A stretch of 64,000 nt of DNA from Robiginitomaculum antarcticum DSM 21748 (GCF_000365025.1 NZ_KB823013.1:248001-312000); one strand, 5' to 3'; positions 27,561 through 37,559 are shown, numbered from the stretch's first letter. Translations and numbers: made by a program. Notes: a model not told the origin generated them from the letters alone.

Positions 27561-27594
27561 AGCCCGCCCTCCGTGAAGAGAGCGGGTTTTATTT
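27560..27594 (+). terminator. Rho-independent terminator of the nucleotidyltransferase gene
   Basis: CCCGCCCTC pairs with GAGAGCGGG (one mismatch) around a short loop, followed by TTTTATTT, directly after the stop codon. Confidence 0.8.
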
Positions 27595-27637
27595 AAGTCA
27601 TATAGCCGAAATCAACGATTTCGATGTGTCGTGAAGC

Positions 27638-28147
27638 TTATGCGTCAGCAGGCTTTTCGTCTTCAGCAGCAGAGGCGTCCTCAACGGGAGCCTCTTCAGC
27701 AGGCACGTCTTCTTTGGCAGGGGCGGCAGCCGCTTCTTTGGCGGCAGCATCTGCTGCGGCTTTGGCTTCTTTGGCCGCTTCTTTAGCTTCAGCTTCGGCG
27801 TCTTTGCGCGCCGCTTCTTTGTCTTCGCGCTCTTTGATCAGCTCAAGCGCTTTGGCGCCCGGCTTACCTTTTTCAGGATTATTGCCGGCTTTCCATTCCC
27901 ACAGGCCTGCTGCGCCGAGGAAACGTGCAACACGCTCTGTCGGGCGGGCGCCTTTGGCGATCCACTCTTTGGCTTTTTCAGCGTCAATGATGACGCGGTT
28001 TTCGTCGTCTTTACCCAGAAGCGGGTTGTACGAGCCAACACGGTCAATATAGCGGCCATCCCGCGGCGCGCGCGCATCAGCAATAACGATGCGGTAGTAA
28101 GGACGTTTTTTAGCGCCGTGACGGGCCAGTCTCATTTTAAGTGCCAT
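27638..28147 (-). CDS. rpsP: 30S ribosomal protein S16 with long C-terminal extension
   Basis: The S16 core occupies residues 1 to about 80, starting [20 protein letters not shown]. The remaining about 90 residues are Ala-, Glu- and Lys-rich and probably a single long helix (AAEAKAEAA-like repeats). Such tails are typical of alphaproteobacterial S16; the total of 169 residues is normal for that group. The gene lies 49 bases downstream of ffh. The rimM and trmD genes that often follow are not here. Confidence 0.95.
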   Translation of the reverse strand: MALKMRLARHGAKKRPYYRIVIADARAPRDGRYIDRVGSYNPLLGKDDENRVIIDAEKAKEWIAKGARPTERVARFLGAAGLWEWKAGNNPEKGKPGAKALELIKEREDKEAARKDAEAEAKEAAKEAKAAADAAAKEAAAAPAKEDVPAEEAPVEDASAAEDEKPADA

Positions 28148-28196
28148 TGGAGTTTTCCTTTTAAATGGTGTTTAAATTTAGTGTTCAGTTTCGAGG

Positions 28197-29759
28197 TTAT
28201 TTCTTTTTGCCAAATGGTGAGCCGAGGCCCGGTAACCCGCCGCCGCCTAATCCCGGAAGTTTAGGCGAGCCCAAACCCGGAAGCTTCGCGCCGCCCATCT
28301 GTTTTTCCATATCGGCAAGCATTTTCGGATCAATTTTGGACGGATCCGGCATACCGCCGCCCATATTGCCCATGCCGCCGCCCAGCGCATTCATCATGCC
28401 CTTCATGCCGCCTTTGCCCATCTTTTTCATCATGTCCGACATCTGGCGGTGCATCTTCAAAAGCTTATTGACCTCTTGAACACTCATACCGGAACCGGCG
28501 GCGATACGTTTCTTGCGGCTAGCCTTGAGCAGGGCCGGAGTTTCACGCTCTTTTGGCGTCATAGAGCGGATGATAGCGCGTTGCCGTGACAGCAATTTGT
28601 CATCCAGACCCCCGGCCGCGTCCATTTGCTTTTTCATTTTGCCTATGCCGGGCATCATCTTCATCAGGCCGCCCATGCCGCCCATTTTTTGCATCTGGCC
28701 GAGCTGCTTTTCCATATCGCCAAGGTCGAACTGACCCTTGCGCATTTTTTTGGCCATGCGTTCAGACTCAGCCTGATCGATGACCTCAGCCGCGCGCTCA
28801 ACAAGACTGACGACGTCGCCCTGACCTAAAATGCGGCCCGCAAGGCGCTGGGCGTCAAACGCCTCCAGCCCGCTTAGTTTTTCGCCCGTGCCCAGAAATT
28901 TGATCGGCAGACCGGTCACTGCGCGCATAGAAAGGGCCGCGCCGCCGCGCCCGTCGCCATCAACCCGCGTCAAGACCAGGCCTGTTAGCGGAAGGCGCGC
29001 GTGGAAACGCTCGGCGGTTTCAACCGCGTCTTGCCCGGTGAGCGCATCGGCAACGAGTAGCGTTTCAACAGGATTTGTCGCGGCCACAATCGCGGCCGCC
29101 TCATCCATTAGCTCATCATCAAGCGTGGTGCGGCCCGCCGTATCGAGGAAGACAACGTCCATGCCTTGCAGCTTGGCGGCCTCGACCGCGCGTTTTGCAA
29201 TAGCAACGGCGTCCTGACCCTTAACGATAGGAAGAAAAGACACACCGGCCTGCTCGGCCAGCATGCCCAGCTGCTCCATCGCGGCGGGGCGGCGGGTATC
29301 AAGCGAGGCCAGAAGGACTTTTTTCTTTTGCTTGTCTTTAAGAAACTTGGCCAGCTTGCCGGTTGTCGTCGTCTTACCCGAACCTTGAAGGCCGGCCATA
29401 ACGATGACAGCGGGCGGGCGGGTCGCCAAATTAAGCTGCGAGCTTAGAATTTCGGTTTTAGACGGGCCGTCATCATCTTCGTCTTTGGACAGATCACCGC
29501 CCAGCATATCGACCAGCGCGTCATGGACGATTTTAACAACCTGTTGCCCGGGCTTGATGGATTTGATGACTTTTTCGCCGACAGCTTCGGCTCTGACGCG
29601 GTTTACGAATTGTTTGACGACAGGAAGGGCGACGTCCGCTTCGAGCAAGGCCACGCGAATTTCGCGCATGGCCGCAGCCACGTCCTTTTCAGACAGCGCA
29701 CCTTTGCCGGTCAACCCGTCAAATACAAGGCCTAATTTATCACCAAGCGCGTCAAACAC
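28197..29759 (-). CDS. ffh: Signal recognition particle protein Ffh
   Basis: I place the start at GTG 29759, giving 520 residues beginning MFDALGDKLGLVFDGLTGKG as usual for Ffh; 17 upstream codons in frame are unlike the family. The GTPase domain has GLQGSGKTTTTGKL (residues about 123-136) and DTAGRT. An acidic insert (KDEDDDGPSK) lies between the N and G domains. The Met-rich M domain is followed by a Gly/Pro/Met-rich tail. It binds signal sequences of nascent inner-membrane proteins together with 4.5S RNA and FtsY. The 4.5S RNA gene is not seen nearby. It is co-oriented with rpsP. Confidence 0.95.
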   Translation of the reverse strand: MFDALGDKLGLVFDGLTGKGALSEKDVAAAMREIRVALLEADVALPVVKQFVNRVRAEAVGEKVIKSIKPGQQVVKIVHDALVDMLGGDLSKDEDDDGPSKTEILSSQLNLATRPPAVIVMAGLQGSGKTTTTGKLAKFLKDKQKKKVLLASLDTRRPAAMEQLGMLAEQAGVSFLPIVKGQDAVAIAKRAVEAAKLQGMDVVFLDTAGRTTLDDELMDEAAAIVAATNPVETLLVADALTGQDAVETAERFHARLPLTGLVLTRVDGDGRGGAALSMRAVTGLPIKFLGTGEKLSGLEAFDAQRLAGRILGQGDVVSLVERAAEVIDQAESERMAKKMRKGQFDLGDMEKQLGQMQKMGGMGGLMKMMPGIGKMKKQMDAAGGLDDKLLSRQRAIIRSMTPKERETPALLKASRKKRIAAGSGMSVQEVNKLLKMHRQMSDMMKKMGKGGMKGMMNALGGGMGNMGGGMPDPSKIDPKMLADMEKQMGGAKLPGLGSPKLPGLGGGGLPGLGSPFGKKK

Positions 29760-29988
29760 GTAGCAGATCCAATCATCAAATTTACAAAGCACAGCAGCCC
29801 CGGTGGACATATAATGTCAACCGGGGGACCCCGCCTGCATCGTTCCGTATATCCCGATATTTCAGGCGGCTGTCGCACAGGTCAGAGCGCAAAGCTGAGT
29901 TTGCGCGGAAAGTGAGCGGCGTATAGGGGTGCAACGCCCCTACGTCAATAGGGACGCTGATACCGCCATAGTGATGAGCCGCTAAGGG

Positions 29989-30174
29989 CTATTCAGAGGT
30001 AGGCGTCTCATCTTTTTCACGGGTTTTGCGCACGGCACCCATAAGGCCCAGACCCAGTAGCACAAGTGCGCCAACGGCGACAAAAATGGGTGGCACACCT
30101 AAAAGAACTGCGCCATAGGCCAGTGCGCCAACAACGATGATAGTGCCAAAGAGATAAATTGCAAATGATGACAT
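29989..30174 (-). CDS. Small two-helix membrane protein
   Basis: The 61-residue protein has two hydrophobic segments (about 5-27 and 29-47) and a charged C terminus RKTREKDETPTSE. AGGGGA lies upstream of the ATG at a suitable distance. No family is recognised. It is divergent from fabA, with a palindromic site in between. Confidence 0.6.
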   Translation of the reverse strand: MSSFAIYLFGTIIVVGALAYGAVLLGVPPIFVAVGALVLLGLGLMGAVRKTREKDETPTSE

Positions 30175-30207
30175 GGTAGTCCCCTATATGTTTATAGTAT
30201 AGAAACT

Positions 30208-30226
30208 ACCGGACGGACCGTTCGTT
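30208..30226. promoter_or_regulatory. TetR-like operator candidate upstream of fabA
   Basis: ACCGGACGG-A-CCGTTCGTT is a 19-bp imperfect palindrome (seven of nine arm pairs) between the divergent small membrane protein gene and fabA. Its shape resembles TetR-family operators, some of which control fatty-acid synthesis genes. No regulator gene is adjacent. Confidence 0.35.
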
Positions 30227-30337
30227 CCCATTTGTATTTCACTTTGATTATGACCCATTATCGGGTTGAACTTAGAGCTAATGCCTTTACGTTAGGGGCA
30301 ACATCGCTTGTGCGGCGAAATTGCTAAGGAATATCTG

Positions 30338-30850
30338 ATGGAACAAGCCTCAAGTTATAATTACGACCAGCTCATTCAGTCGGGTGAAGGCAGCTTGTTT
30401 GGCTCGGGTAACGCCAAGCTTCCCTTGCCGCCCATGCTGATGTTTGACCGCATCACCCATATTAGCGAGACCGATGGCGAGCATGGCAAAGGCTCCGTAA
30501 TAGCCGAGCTGGACGTTAATCCTGATCTGTGGTTTTTCGCGTGCCATTTTCGCGGCGATCCCGTCATGCCGGGCTGTCTCGGCCTTGATGCTATGTGGCA
30601 GCTTGTCGGCTTTTTTCTCGGTTGGGGCGGATCACCCGGCCGGGGGCGCGCCTTGGGCGTCGGCGAGGTCAAATTTACCGGACAGGTCACACCGGACATT
30701 AAAAAAGTGACCTACCGCATCGATTTAAAACGGGTCATACGCCGCCGCCTCGTCATGGGCATTGGCGACGGCGTCATGGAAGCAGACGGTGAAGTCATTT
30801 ACCGCGCCAAAGATCTACGGGTCGGGCTGTTCATGTCCGAAGAGACATAA
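30338..30850 (+). CDS. fabA: 3-hydroxydecanoyl-[ACP] dehydratase/isomerase
   Basis: The protein has 170 residues from the ATG at 30338 ([18 protein letters not shown]); ten upstream codons do not fit the family. The active His70 lies in [16 protein letters not shown] and Asp84 in [13 protein letters not shown], the same numbering as E. coli FabA. It makes trans-2- and cis-3-decenoyl-ACP, the branch point to unsaturated fatty acids. fabB follows after 20 bases, as is common. Confidence 0.97.
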   Translation: MEQASSYNYDQLIQSGEGSLFGSGNAKLPLPPMLMFDRITHISETDGEHGKGSVIAELDVNPDLWFFACHFRGDPVMPGCLGLDAMWQLVGFFLGWGGSPGRGRALGVGEVKFTGQVTPDIKKVTYRIDLKRVIRRRLVMGIGDGVMEADGEVIYRAKDLRVGLFMSEET

Positions 30851-30870
30851 TTTAATTTAAGGAGAGCGCC

Positions 30871-32079
30871 ATGCGCCGAGTTGTCGTTACCGGACTGGGA
30901 ATCGTATCCTGTATTGGAGACAATGCCAAAGAGGTCGCTGAAAGCCTGAAAAAAGGCCGAAGCGGAATCACCTTCTCGCAAATCCAGTATGATATGGGTT
31001 TTAAGAGTCAAATTGCCGGCGTGCCAAGCGTCGTCGCTAAGGATCATATTGATAAGCGCTCTATGCGCTTTATGGGCGACACCGCCGGATGGGCTGCCGT
31101 AGCGCTGACCGAGGCCATTGCCGACGCCGGACTTGAGGAAGCACAAATTTCTGACCCGCGCACCGGTATTATTGCCGGATCAGGCGGACCCAGCGCGATG
31201 GAGCTCGTCCGCGCCGCAGATGTCGCCCGCGAAAAAGGCGTGCGCCGCATTGGGCCGTTCTCTGTGCCCAAAGCCATGAGCTCTACAGTCTCCGCGACAT
31301 TGGCCACACATTTCAAAATTAAAGGCGTCAATTATTCGATCACGTCGGCTTGCACCACCTCGCTACATTGTATCGGCGCAGCCGCCGAGCAAATTCAATG
31401 GGGCAAGCAGGACGTCATGTTTGCCGGCGGCGGTGAAGAGATTGAATGGCCGCTAACGTCACTCTTTGACGCTATGGGCGCAATGAGCAGCAAATATAAT
31501 GACACGCCGACCAAAGCCAGCCGCGGCTTTGACGCCAATCGTGACGGCTTCGTCATTGCCGGCGGCGCAGGCATGTTGGTGCTCGAAGACTATGAGCACG
31601 CCAAAAAACGCGGCGCGAAAATCTATGCCGAGATCACCGGATATTCGGCTACATCAGACGGATACGACATGGTGGCGCCGTCCGGCGAAGGCGCAGAGCG
31701 CGCCATGAATATGGCGCTTAAAGATGCCGGACACAGCGTCACTTATATTAACCCGCATATGACCAGCACGCCTGTTGGCGACGTCACCGAGAGTCAGGCC
31801 ATTGCCCGCGTCTTTGGCGATGAGCGTCCGCATATCAGCGCGACCAAATCCATGACGGGTCACAGCCTCGGCGCGGCCGGCGCGCAGGAAGCTATTTATA
31901 GCCTGCTCATGATGCAAGAGGGGTTTGTTGCGCCGTCGATAAATATTGAAACGCTCGACCCTGAACTGCCTGATTTGAATATCGCGCAGGAGACCCGCGA
32001 GGTGGACATCAAAGCCTTTATGTCCAATTCCTTCGGCTTTGGCGGGACAAATGGCTCAGTGATTATGAAGAAAATTTAG
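30871..32079 (+). CDS. fabB: 3-oxoacyl-[ACP] synthase I
   Basis: The 402-residue condensing enzyme is preceded by AAGGAG. It has catalytic Cys161 in [14 protein letters not shown] and two active His in [11 protein letters not shown] and [12 protein letters not shown]. The first His box reads PHMTST rather than the common PHGTST, a conservative departure. It elongates the cis-3-decenoyl product of FabA. A strong terminator follows, and fabI is not in the operon. Confidence 0.96.
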   Translation: MRRVVVTGLGIVSCIGDNAKEVAESLKKGRSGITFSQIQYDMGFKSQIAGVPSVVAKDHIDKRSMRFMGDTAGWAAVALTEAIADAGLEEAQISDPRTGIIAGSGGPSAMELVRAADVAREKGVRRIGPFSVPKAMSSTVSATLATHFKIKGVNYSITSACTTSLHCIGAAAEQIQWGKQDVMFAGGGEEIEWPLTSLFDAMGAMSSKYNDTPTKASRGFDANRDGFVIAGGAGMLVLEDYEHAKKRGAKIYAEITGYSATSDGYDMVAPSGEGAERAMNMALKDAGHSVTYINPHMTSTPVGDVTESQAIARVFGDERPHISATKSMTGHSLGAAGAQEAIYSLLMMQEGFVAPSINIETLDPELPDLNIAQETREVDIKAFMSNSFGFGGTNGSVIMKKI

Positions 32080-32106
32080 GCTGCCAAATTTCCACAGTCC
32101 AAACAA

Positions 32107-32137
32107 AAAGCCTGCCTCACATGATGAGGCAGGCTTT
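32107..32137 (+). terminator. Rho-independent terminator of fabA-fabB
   Basis: AAAGCCTGCCTCA and TGAGGCAGGCTTT form a perfect 13-bp stem with a five-base loop followed by CTGTTTT. Confidence 0.93.
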
Positions 32138-32176
32138 CTGTTTTAATGTAAGCCCTTAGAGCTTACGCAAGAACGA

Positions 32177-32653
32177 CTAAGTTGCGTCGTCCAGCATATC
32201 AAAGAAGCGTGCGCCTTTTTTAACATCGGCGTGAGCTTTCTTCATGAGAGCTGTTGCGTTGGCGTCAAGCTGTCCGTCATGCAGGCAATCTTCGATGCGG
32301 TTAGCTAAAAAGCTTTCGCCATTTTCAACAGCGTTAATTGCGCCTTTTTCATCATCCTGGAAAATATTGGCAAAGTTCAACCATCCGCGATGAACTGCGC
32401 CGCGCATTGTACCATGTGTGGAGGGCTCGCCGCCCAATGTGCGCACATAGCCTTGCAGCTCACTGATATAGCCTTTGCGGCGTTCAGCACGCTGTTTAAA
32501 TTCATTGGCCAGACGGAAGCTGTCATCACATTCTTCGCAGGCTGCTTGATAACCTTTATAGCTGTCAATCATCAGACGCGTTACGTCATTTACTTCTTCA
32601 ATGACGTCTTCTTTAGTTTGAACGCCGGGGGTTGGGGTGTTTGTGATATCCAT
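32177..32653 (-). CDS. PA2169-type four-helix-bundle (DUF2383, ferritin-like) protein
   Basis: The 158-residue helical protein matches the DUF2383 family. It has a first helix with MIDSYKGYQAACEEC, a second RLANEFKQRAERRKGYISEL, a central GGEPSTHGTMRGAVHRGW loop and ENGESFLANRIEDCL further on. Members are ferritin-like bundles often induced in stress or stationary phase. Metal binding is uncertain. It converges on fabB and shares the terminator region. Confidence 0.8.
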   Translation of the reverse strand: MDITNTPTPGVQTKEDVIEEVNDVTRLMIDSYKGYQAACEECDDSFRLANEFKQRAERRKGYISELQGYVRTLGGEPSTHGTMRGAVHRGWLNFANIFQDDEKGAINAVENGESFLANRIEDCLHDGQLDANATALMKKAHADVKKGARFFDMLDDAT

Positions 32654-32862
32654 CTTATTATCCTTTTATCTTAGTGATCGTCTAATGCTCATGCATTCAC
32701 ATCAATAATGTTTTAAGCGATAAGATGTTCCAAAGAAGATTGTATGAGCTGAACGAATTGCTGTTCTCGCTGTAAAAGCTGGCGTTATTATCATCGGCGG
32801 TGCAAACTCTTACCCCGTCTATGCGTATATGGTAGGAACCAAAAAATTTATCAGGACGTCCC

Positions 32863-33660
32863 ATGAAAAAATTACTTGCCCTCTCCTGCGCCGCGCTCGT
32901 TTTCTCTGCCCCGACACACGCAGGCGGGTTGTTCGAAATTAGCGAGGATAACGCTGACACATTTCTTGATCTGGGCATTGCCGCGATCAGCCGCCCCGAA
33001 TATTTGGGTAGTGACGAGAATGGCGTTCTGGTTGTTCCTTATTTTAACGCGGAATATGAAGGGCGTTATTACCTTAACCCTTATCAAGGCGTCGGGATCA
33101 ACTTTATCAATCAGGATAAGTTTGAGCTCTCGGGCGGACTGACCTATCTGTTCGGACGCGACGGCGAGGATACGCCCTTCACTCTGACACCAATGCAGCA
33201 AGGCGCCTTTGATCTGGATGGCTCTGTGGGAGCGCGGGTCAGCGCCAGCGCAACATTTAAATATGCCCGCGCGGACCTTTCGGTGACTCAGCCGCTGGGC
33301 GGCGATGTCGAAGGGCCGGCAGTCAACGCTATTCTCGCGACCATGATCCCCACCGGTAATGACCGCCTACGCATTTTTCCATCCGTAAATATGTATTGGT
33401 CAAGCCAAGACAGAAATAATAATTTTTATGGTATTTCACAGCAGCAAAGCGCGCAATCCGGACTTACAGGCATTACCTTTGATAGTGGCATATCCAGCTA
33501 TGGCGCTAATGTCGCCGGGTTTTTCACCCTAACGGAAAAGGTCGAGCTTGTCGGCGTGCTCAGCTATGCCAAGCTGGCCGGTGATCTGAAGGATAGCCCG
33601 TTTGCGGTCAAAGATGACGGCGTCACGGCCGCTATCGCTCTGGCGTATAAATATAAATAA
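32863..33660 (+). CDS. MipA/OmpV family outer-membrane protein
   Basis: This 265-residue protein has a signal peptide (MKKLLALSCAALVFSAPTHA) and alternating beta-strand sequence ending in an aromatic/charged strand AAIALAYKYK, as in outer-membrane barrels. The segment ISRPEYLGSDENGVLVVPYF is the hallmark N-terminal part of MipA/OmpV. Members scaffold murein enzymes or act as stress-related porins. It stands alone between two minus-strand genes. Confidence 0.85.
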   Translation: MKKLLALSCAALVFSAPTHAGGLFEISEDNADTFLDLGIAAISRPEYLGSDENGVLVVPYFNAEYEGRYYLNPYQGVGINFINQDKFELSGGLTYLFGRDGEDTPFTLTPMQQGAFDLDGSVGARVSASATFKYARADLSVTQPLGGDVEGPAVNAILATMIPTGNDRLRIFPSVNMYWSSQDRNNNFYGISQQQSAQSGLTGITFDSGISSYGANVAGFFTLTEKVELVGVLSYAKLAGDLKDSPFAVKDDGVTAAIALAYKYK

Positions 33661-33669
33661 GAGAGAAAA

Positions 33670-33732
33670 ACCGCGAAGCTCTGTTCAAGGTCAGCGGGAT
33701 CCTGTGGTAACCCTGTTTGAGTGCTTCGCGGT
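33670..33732. other. Long-range inverted repeat between mipA-type gene and bkd operon
   Basis: ACCGCGAAGC (33670-33679) and GCTTCGCGGT (33723-33732) are perfectly complementary with about 43 bases between. The element lies between two convergent genes and could end transcription from both sides, although no long U run is present. Confidence 0.4.
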
Positions 33733-33774
33733 GTTGCTTAATATACGCGTGCGTCCGGTTAAAAGTTCCGGACG

Positions 33775-35142
33775 CTATTCCAAAAATATCGTAACGGGGT
33801 CTTCAAGACGCGCGCGCAATTCTGCGACCATCTTAGCCGCGTCATAACCGTCAATCACGCGGTGATCACAAGAGACGGAAAAGTTCATCTTTTTGCGCAG
33901 CACAGGCGCGCCGGTTTCATCCGGAACAAAGACCTGACGGATTTTGTTGGGGCCGAAAATTGCGACTTCGGGACGGTTTATTACGGGCGTCGTCACGATG
34001 CCGCCCAGCGGGCCGAGCGAGGTGAGCGTCGTCGTTGCGCCTTCGAGGTCTGATTTAGACAATGTATTTGTCCGCGCGGCTTCGGCGAGACGCGCAATGT
34101 CATGCGCGATATCCCACATGGACAGATTTCCGGCGTCTTTGACGACGGGCACAATCAGGCCCAGATCGGTTTGCGTCGCAATGCCCAGATTAAGCGCATC
34201 ATAGCGGCTGACATAACCGGCATCGTCATAATAGCGCGCGTTAAATTGCGGCCAGTCGAGCAGGGTTTGTGACAAGGCTTTGATCAGTAGCGGCAAGACC
34301 GTCAGCTTGGGCGCATCATCGCCGGATTTTAAATTGGCACGGGCGCGAAACGCTTCCAACTCAGTCACATCGATTTCTTCGACATAGGTGAAATGCGGAA
34401 TATTGCGTTTCGCCTCTTGCATACGCTGGGCGATAACGCGGCGTAGCCCGATAATCTTGATGCGTGTTTCGCCGGGCTGTGCGTCTTCGGTTTGGCTTGT
34501 CGGCGGCGCGGACGGCGCCGGTTTCGCAGGCGTCGAGATTGCGGCAGGGGCAGCGGGGCGCGTGTGCCCGGATTGCAACATGGCGTCCAGATCGGCGTGG
34601 GTAATCCGTCCGTTAGGGCCGGAGCCGCCAAGTGCGGCCAAATCGATAGAGAGCGCTCTTGCGCGTTTGCGCACGGCGGGAGAGGCCAGAGCGGGCCCGT
34701 CAGAGCTGCGGCGGGGAACCGGCGGCGTATCGGGTTTAGGAACGGCAGAAGCGGATCCTATTGCGCTCACTATGGTGGATAGCGGCGTGACGTCTTCAGC
34801 AACTGAATCCGGCTCATTATCATCCGCACTCTCTTGCGGCTCCGGCGGGGGCGGCGCTTCGGGCTCAATATCCGCAGTCTCAACCTCTTCAGCGACGTCG
34901 CCTTCAGTGCGGATTGTGACCAATACAGAGCCAACAGGCAGCAAATCACCTTCTTCACAGGCAATGGACTCGATCACGCCGTCTACAGGTGAGGTCAGCT
35001 CAATCGTGGCCTTATCCGTCATCGCGTCGGCAATAGGCGCCTCTTCTTCCACTGTGTCGCCGACAGCAACGTGCCACGCCGTGATCTCGGCTTCGACGAC
35101 GCCCTCACCAATATCGGGAAGTTTATAGAGATATTGTCCCAT
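33775..35142 (-). CDS. bkdB: Branched-chain 2-oxoacid dehydrogenase E2 (dihydrolipoyl acyltransferase)
   Basis: The 455-residue E2 has one lipoyl domain with Lys44 in MTDKATIEL, and a peripheral subunit-binding domain (SPAVRKRARALSIDLAALGG). A Pro/Ala linker leads to the catalytic domain with H427 and D431 in VSCDHRVIDGYD. It passes branched acyl groups from E1 to CoA. Its start overlaps the E1-beta stop by one base. The order E1-alpha, E1-beta, E2 on one strand, with a divergent Lrp regulator, supports the branched-chain enzyme rather than pyruvate dehydrogenase. No E3 (lipoamide dehydrogenase) gene follows, so the complex must borrow one. Confidence 0.9.
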   Translation of the reverse strand: MGQYLYKLPDIGEGVVEAEITAWHVAVGDTVEEEAPIADAMTDKATIELTSPVDGVIESIACEEGDLLPVGSVLVTIRTEGDVAEEVETADIEPEAPPPPEPQESADDNEPDSVAEDVTPLSTIVSAIGSASAVPKPDTPPVPRRSSDGPALASPAVRKRARALSIDLAALGGSGPNGRITHADLDAMLQSGHTRPAAPAAISTPAKPAPSAPPTSQTEDAQPGETRIKIIGLRRVIAQRMQEAKRNIPHFTYVEEIDVTELEAFRARANLKSGDDAPKLTVLPLLIKALSQTLLDWPQFNARYYDDAGYVSRYDALNLGIATQTDLGLIVPVVKDAGNLSMWDIAHDIARLAEAARTNTLSKSDLEGATTTLTSLGPLGGIVTTPVINRPEVAIFGPNKIRQVFVPDETGAPVLRKKMNFSVSCDHRVIDGYDAAKMVAELRARLEDPVTIFLE

Positions 35143-36173
35143 CAGACGTCTTTCATAATACGTTTAAGAGCGTTGGCCACCCGTTTTTGTCCGGGGAAAT
35201 AAGCCCATTCCTGCGCGTGGGGATAGGGCGTATCCCACCCCGTCACGCGCTCTATCGGCGCTTCGAGGTGGTAAAAGCAATGCTCGGTCACCAGCGCCGA
35301 TAATTCTGCGCCAAATCCGGAGGTGCGTGTGGCCTCGTGCATAATCAAGCAGCGGCCCGTCTTTTTAACGCTTTCCACAATAGCGTCGAGATCAAGCGGC
35401 AGGAGGGAACGCAGATCCAAAATATCAGCAGATATGCCCACTTTAGCCGCCGTCGCCTCAGCGACCCAGACCATCGTGCCATAAGTCAATATGGTGACGT
35501 CGTCGCCTTCGGTGATTTTGCGCGCTTTGCCCAGCTCTATGCCGTAATGCCCCGTGGGCACCTCGCCCAGCGGATGCCCTTTCCAGGATTTCGCCGGGGC
35601 ATGGGGGTCGCCGTTAAACGGGCCGTTATAAAGCCGCTTTGGCTCTAAGAATAAAACCGGATCATTATCCTCAATGGCTTCGATCAACATGCCTTTAGCA
35701 TCATACGGATTAGACGGAATGACAGTCTTCAGACCGGCAATATGTGTGAATAGCGCTTCAGGGCTCTGACTATGCGTCGTGCCGCCATAAATGCCGCCGC
35801 CGACAGGCGTCCGGATGGTCAGCGGGCATGTAAAGTCGCCATTAGAGCGGTAGCGCAGACGCGCCGCCTCGGACGCAATCTGGTCATAAGCGGGGTAAAT
35901 ATAATCGGCGAATTGGATTTCTGCGACAGGACGCAGGCCGTTGGCCGCCATGCCAATGGCGATACCGACAATGCCGCCTTCTGAGATCGGTGTGTCGAAG
36001 CAGCGGTGAAGCCCGTGCTTTTCCTGCAACCCGGCCGTGCAGCGAAACACACCGCCGAAATAACCGACATCTTCGCCGAAAACGAGCACGTCGGAGTTTT
36101 GGCTCATGGTTACATCCATCGCGTCGCGAATGGCTTCAATCATGGTCATATTTTTTGTTTCAGGTTCAGCCAT
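35142..36173 (-). CDS. bkdA2: Branched-chain 2-oxoacid dehydrogenase E1 beta
   Basis: The 343-residue subunit has the transketolase pyrimidine-binding domain (SDVLVFGEDVGYFGGVFR, with Glu of the GEDV motif for the TPP ring) and the C-terminal domain. Typical segments are DTPISEGGIVGIAIG and GGGIYGGTTHSQSPEAL. It pairs with the alpha subunit to decarboxylate oxo-acids of Val, Leu and Ile. It overlaps both neighbours by single bases, so translation is coupled. Confidence 0.92.
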   Translation of the reverse strand: MAEPETKNMTMIEAIRDAMDVTMSQNSDVLVFGEDVGYFGGVFRCTAGLQEKHGLHRCFDTPISEGGIVGIAIGMAANGLRPVAEIQFADYIYPAYDQIASEAARLRYRSNGDFTCPLTIRTPVGGGIYGGTTHSQSPEALFTHIAGLKTVIPSNPYDAKGMLIEAIEDNDPVLFLEPKRLYNGPFNGDPHAPAKSWKGHPLGEVPTGHYGIELGKARKITEGDDVTILTYGTMVWVAEATAAKVGISADILDLRSLLPLDLDAIVESVKKTGRCLIMHEATRTSGFGAELSALVTEHCFYHLEAPIERVTGWDTPYPHAQEWAYFPGQKRVANALKRIMKDV

Positions 36174-37456
36174 TAGTCCAGCTCCTCGCTAAACATGCGG
36201 CGCTGCCGTTCTAAATGCTCCGGAGGATGCTCATAGACCTGTTCAAACATGGTGTAGTCATTGACATGGGTCGCCCCGGACAGATTGCCCATGGCTTCGG
36301 CCGATTTATAAATATCGCGAATTTCTTCTTTGCAGGACTTGGCCAGCGCGTCATGCTTATCATCATCCCACACGCCTAAAGAGATGAGATGTTTTTTAAG
36401 CCGCGCAATCGGATCTCCGAACGGCCAAGCCTCTGAGTCGTCTTTGGGGCGGTATTTAGACGGGTCATCTGATGTGGAATGACCTTCCTGACGGTAGGTG
36501 AAATGCTCGATCAGAGTGGCGCCGCCGCCTTTGCGGGCGCGTTCAGCCGCCCATTTTGTTGCCGCGTAGACGGCGAGTATATCGTTGCCGTCAACGCGCA
36601 ATGTGGCAAGCCCGTATCCCGTGCCGCGCGCGGCAAAGCTTTCGCCCTCGCCCATGGCTATGCCTTGATAGCTGGAAATCGCCCATTGGTTATTGACCAC
36701 ATTAATAATGCAGGGCGCACGGTAAGTGGACGCAAAATTTAGCGCGTAATGAAAATCGCCCTCAGCAGTCGCACCTTCGCCGGTAAAGACAGAAGCAATG
36801 CCGTCTTCGTTTTTATAAGCGCAGGCCATGGCCCAACCGACGCCTTGGATAAGCTGCGTCCCCAGATTGCCGGATATCGAGAAAAAACCGTGTTTTTTGA
36901 AAGAATAAAGCACCGGAATGGATTTGCCGTCCAGCGGGTCACCGCTATTGGACAGACACTGGCACATCATTTCTTTGATCGATGCGCCGCGGCTGATCAA
37001 TATGCCCTGCTGTCGATATGTCGGAAAGGTCATATCGGTGTTTTTAAGCGCCATAGCGTGACCGACCGAAACGGCCTCTTCGCCCGTGCTTTTCATGTAA
37101 AAGCTCATTTTACCCTGGCGCTGCATGTTGAACATGCGCTCATCCATCGCGCGGGTCATCATCATGTCGGTCAAAGCCTTCATCAACATATCGTTTGAAA
37201 GATTCGGATTCCAATCACCGACTGCCTCACCGTTAAAGCGCAGGACCCGGATCAGTTTAAGCGCATGATCAGCAGTTTCATGCGGTTCACATAAAGGATC
37301 AGGACGGACAGGCGTATGCTTGACCGGAACACTGACATGACTGTAATCCGGCGTATCTCCGGGGCGAAACGGCGGTTCGGGCACGTGCAAACGCGAACGG
37401 TTTGAGCCGCTCTGTCCCCGCTTCGGTGTGTCTGTGCTATGTGGCGCTTTTGCCAT
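36173..37456 (-). CDS. bkdA1: Branched-chain 2-oxoacid dehydrogenase E1 alpha
   Basis: The 427-residue subunit has an N-terminal extension of about 80 residues, as in the Pseudomonas-type enzyme, then the TPP-dependent domain. FTGEGATAEGDFHYALNF followed by NNQWAIS is the thiamine pyrophosphate motif (GDG-type, here GEG, with NNQWAIS closing). QEGHSTSDDPSKYR is the phosphorylation-loop region. It is the first gene of the operon and lies 168 bases from the divergent regulator start. Confidence 0.92.
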   Translation of the reverse strand: MAKAPHSTDTPKRGQSGSNRSRLHVPEPPFRPGDTPDYSHVSVPVKHTPVRPDPLCEPHETADHALKLIRVLRFNGEAVGDWNPNLSNDMLMKALTDMMMTRAMDERMFNMQRQGKMSFYMKSTGEEAVSVGHAMALKNTDMTFPTYRQQGILISRGASIKEMMCQCLSNSGDPLDGKSIPVLYSFKKHGFFSISGNLGTQLIQGVGWAMACAYKNEDGIASVFTGEGATAEGDFHYALNFASTYRAPCIINVVNNQWAISSYQGIAMGEGESFAARGTGYGLATLRVDGNDILAVYAATKWAAERARKGGGATLIEHFTYRQEGHSTSDDPSKYRPKDDSEAWPFGDPIARLKKHLISLGVWDDDKHDALAKSCKEEIRDIYKSAEAMGNLSGATHVNDYTMFEQVYEHPPEHLERQRRMFSEELD

Positions 37457-37559
37457 AATTTATCCCCGACAGGCTTATTTGGAATGTGTCTTCGCATCTA
37501 TTTTGATCTTATTTATCCAATCTGACCATAGGAGTCTCGCCCAATACAGAATAATTCTA

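Noticed and set aside
29760-29990. Possible 4.5S RNA gene near ffh
   Set aside because: The conserved core around GGAAGCAGCC is absent from both strands of the interval.
34388-35128. A 246-codon plus-strand frame opposite the E2 gene
   Set aside because: It is Ser/Ala/Gly-rich low complexity caused by the antisense of the Pro/Ala linker region.
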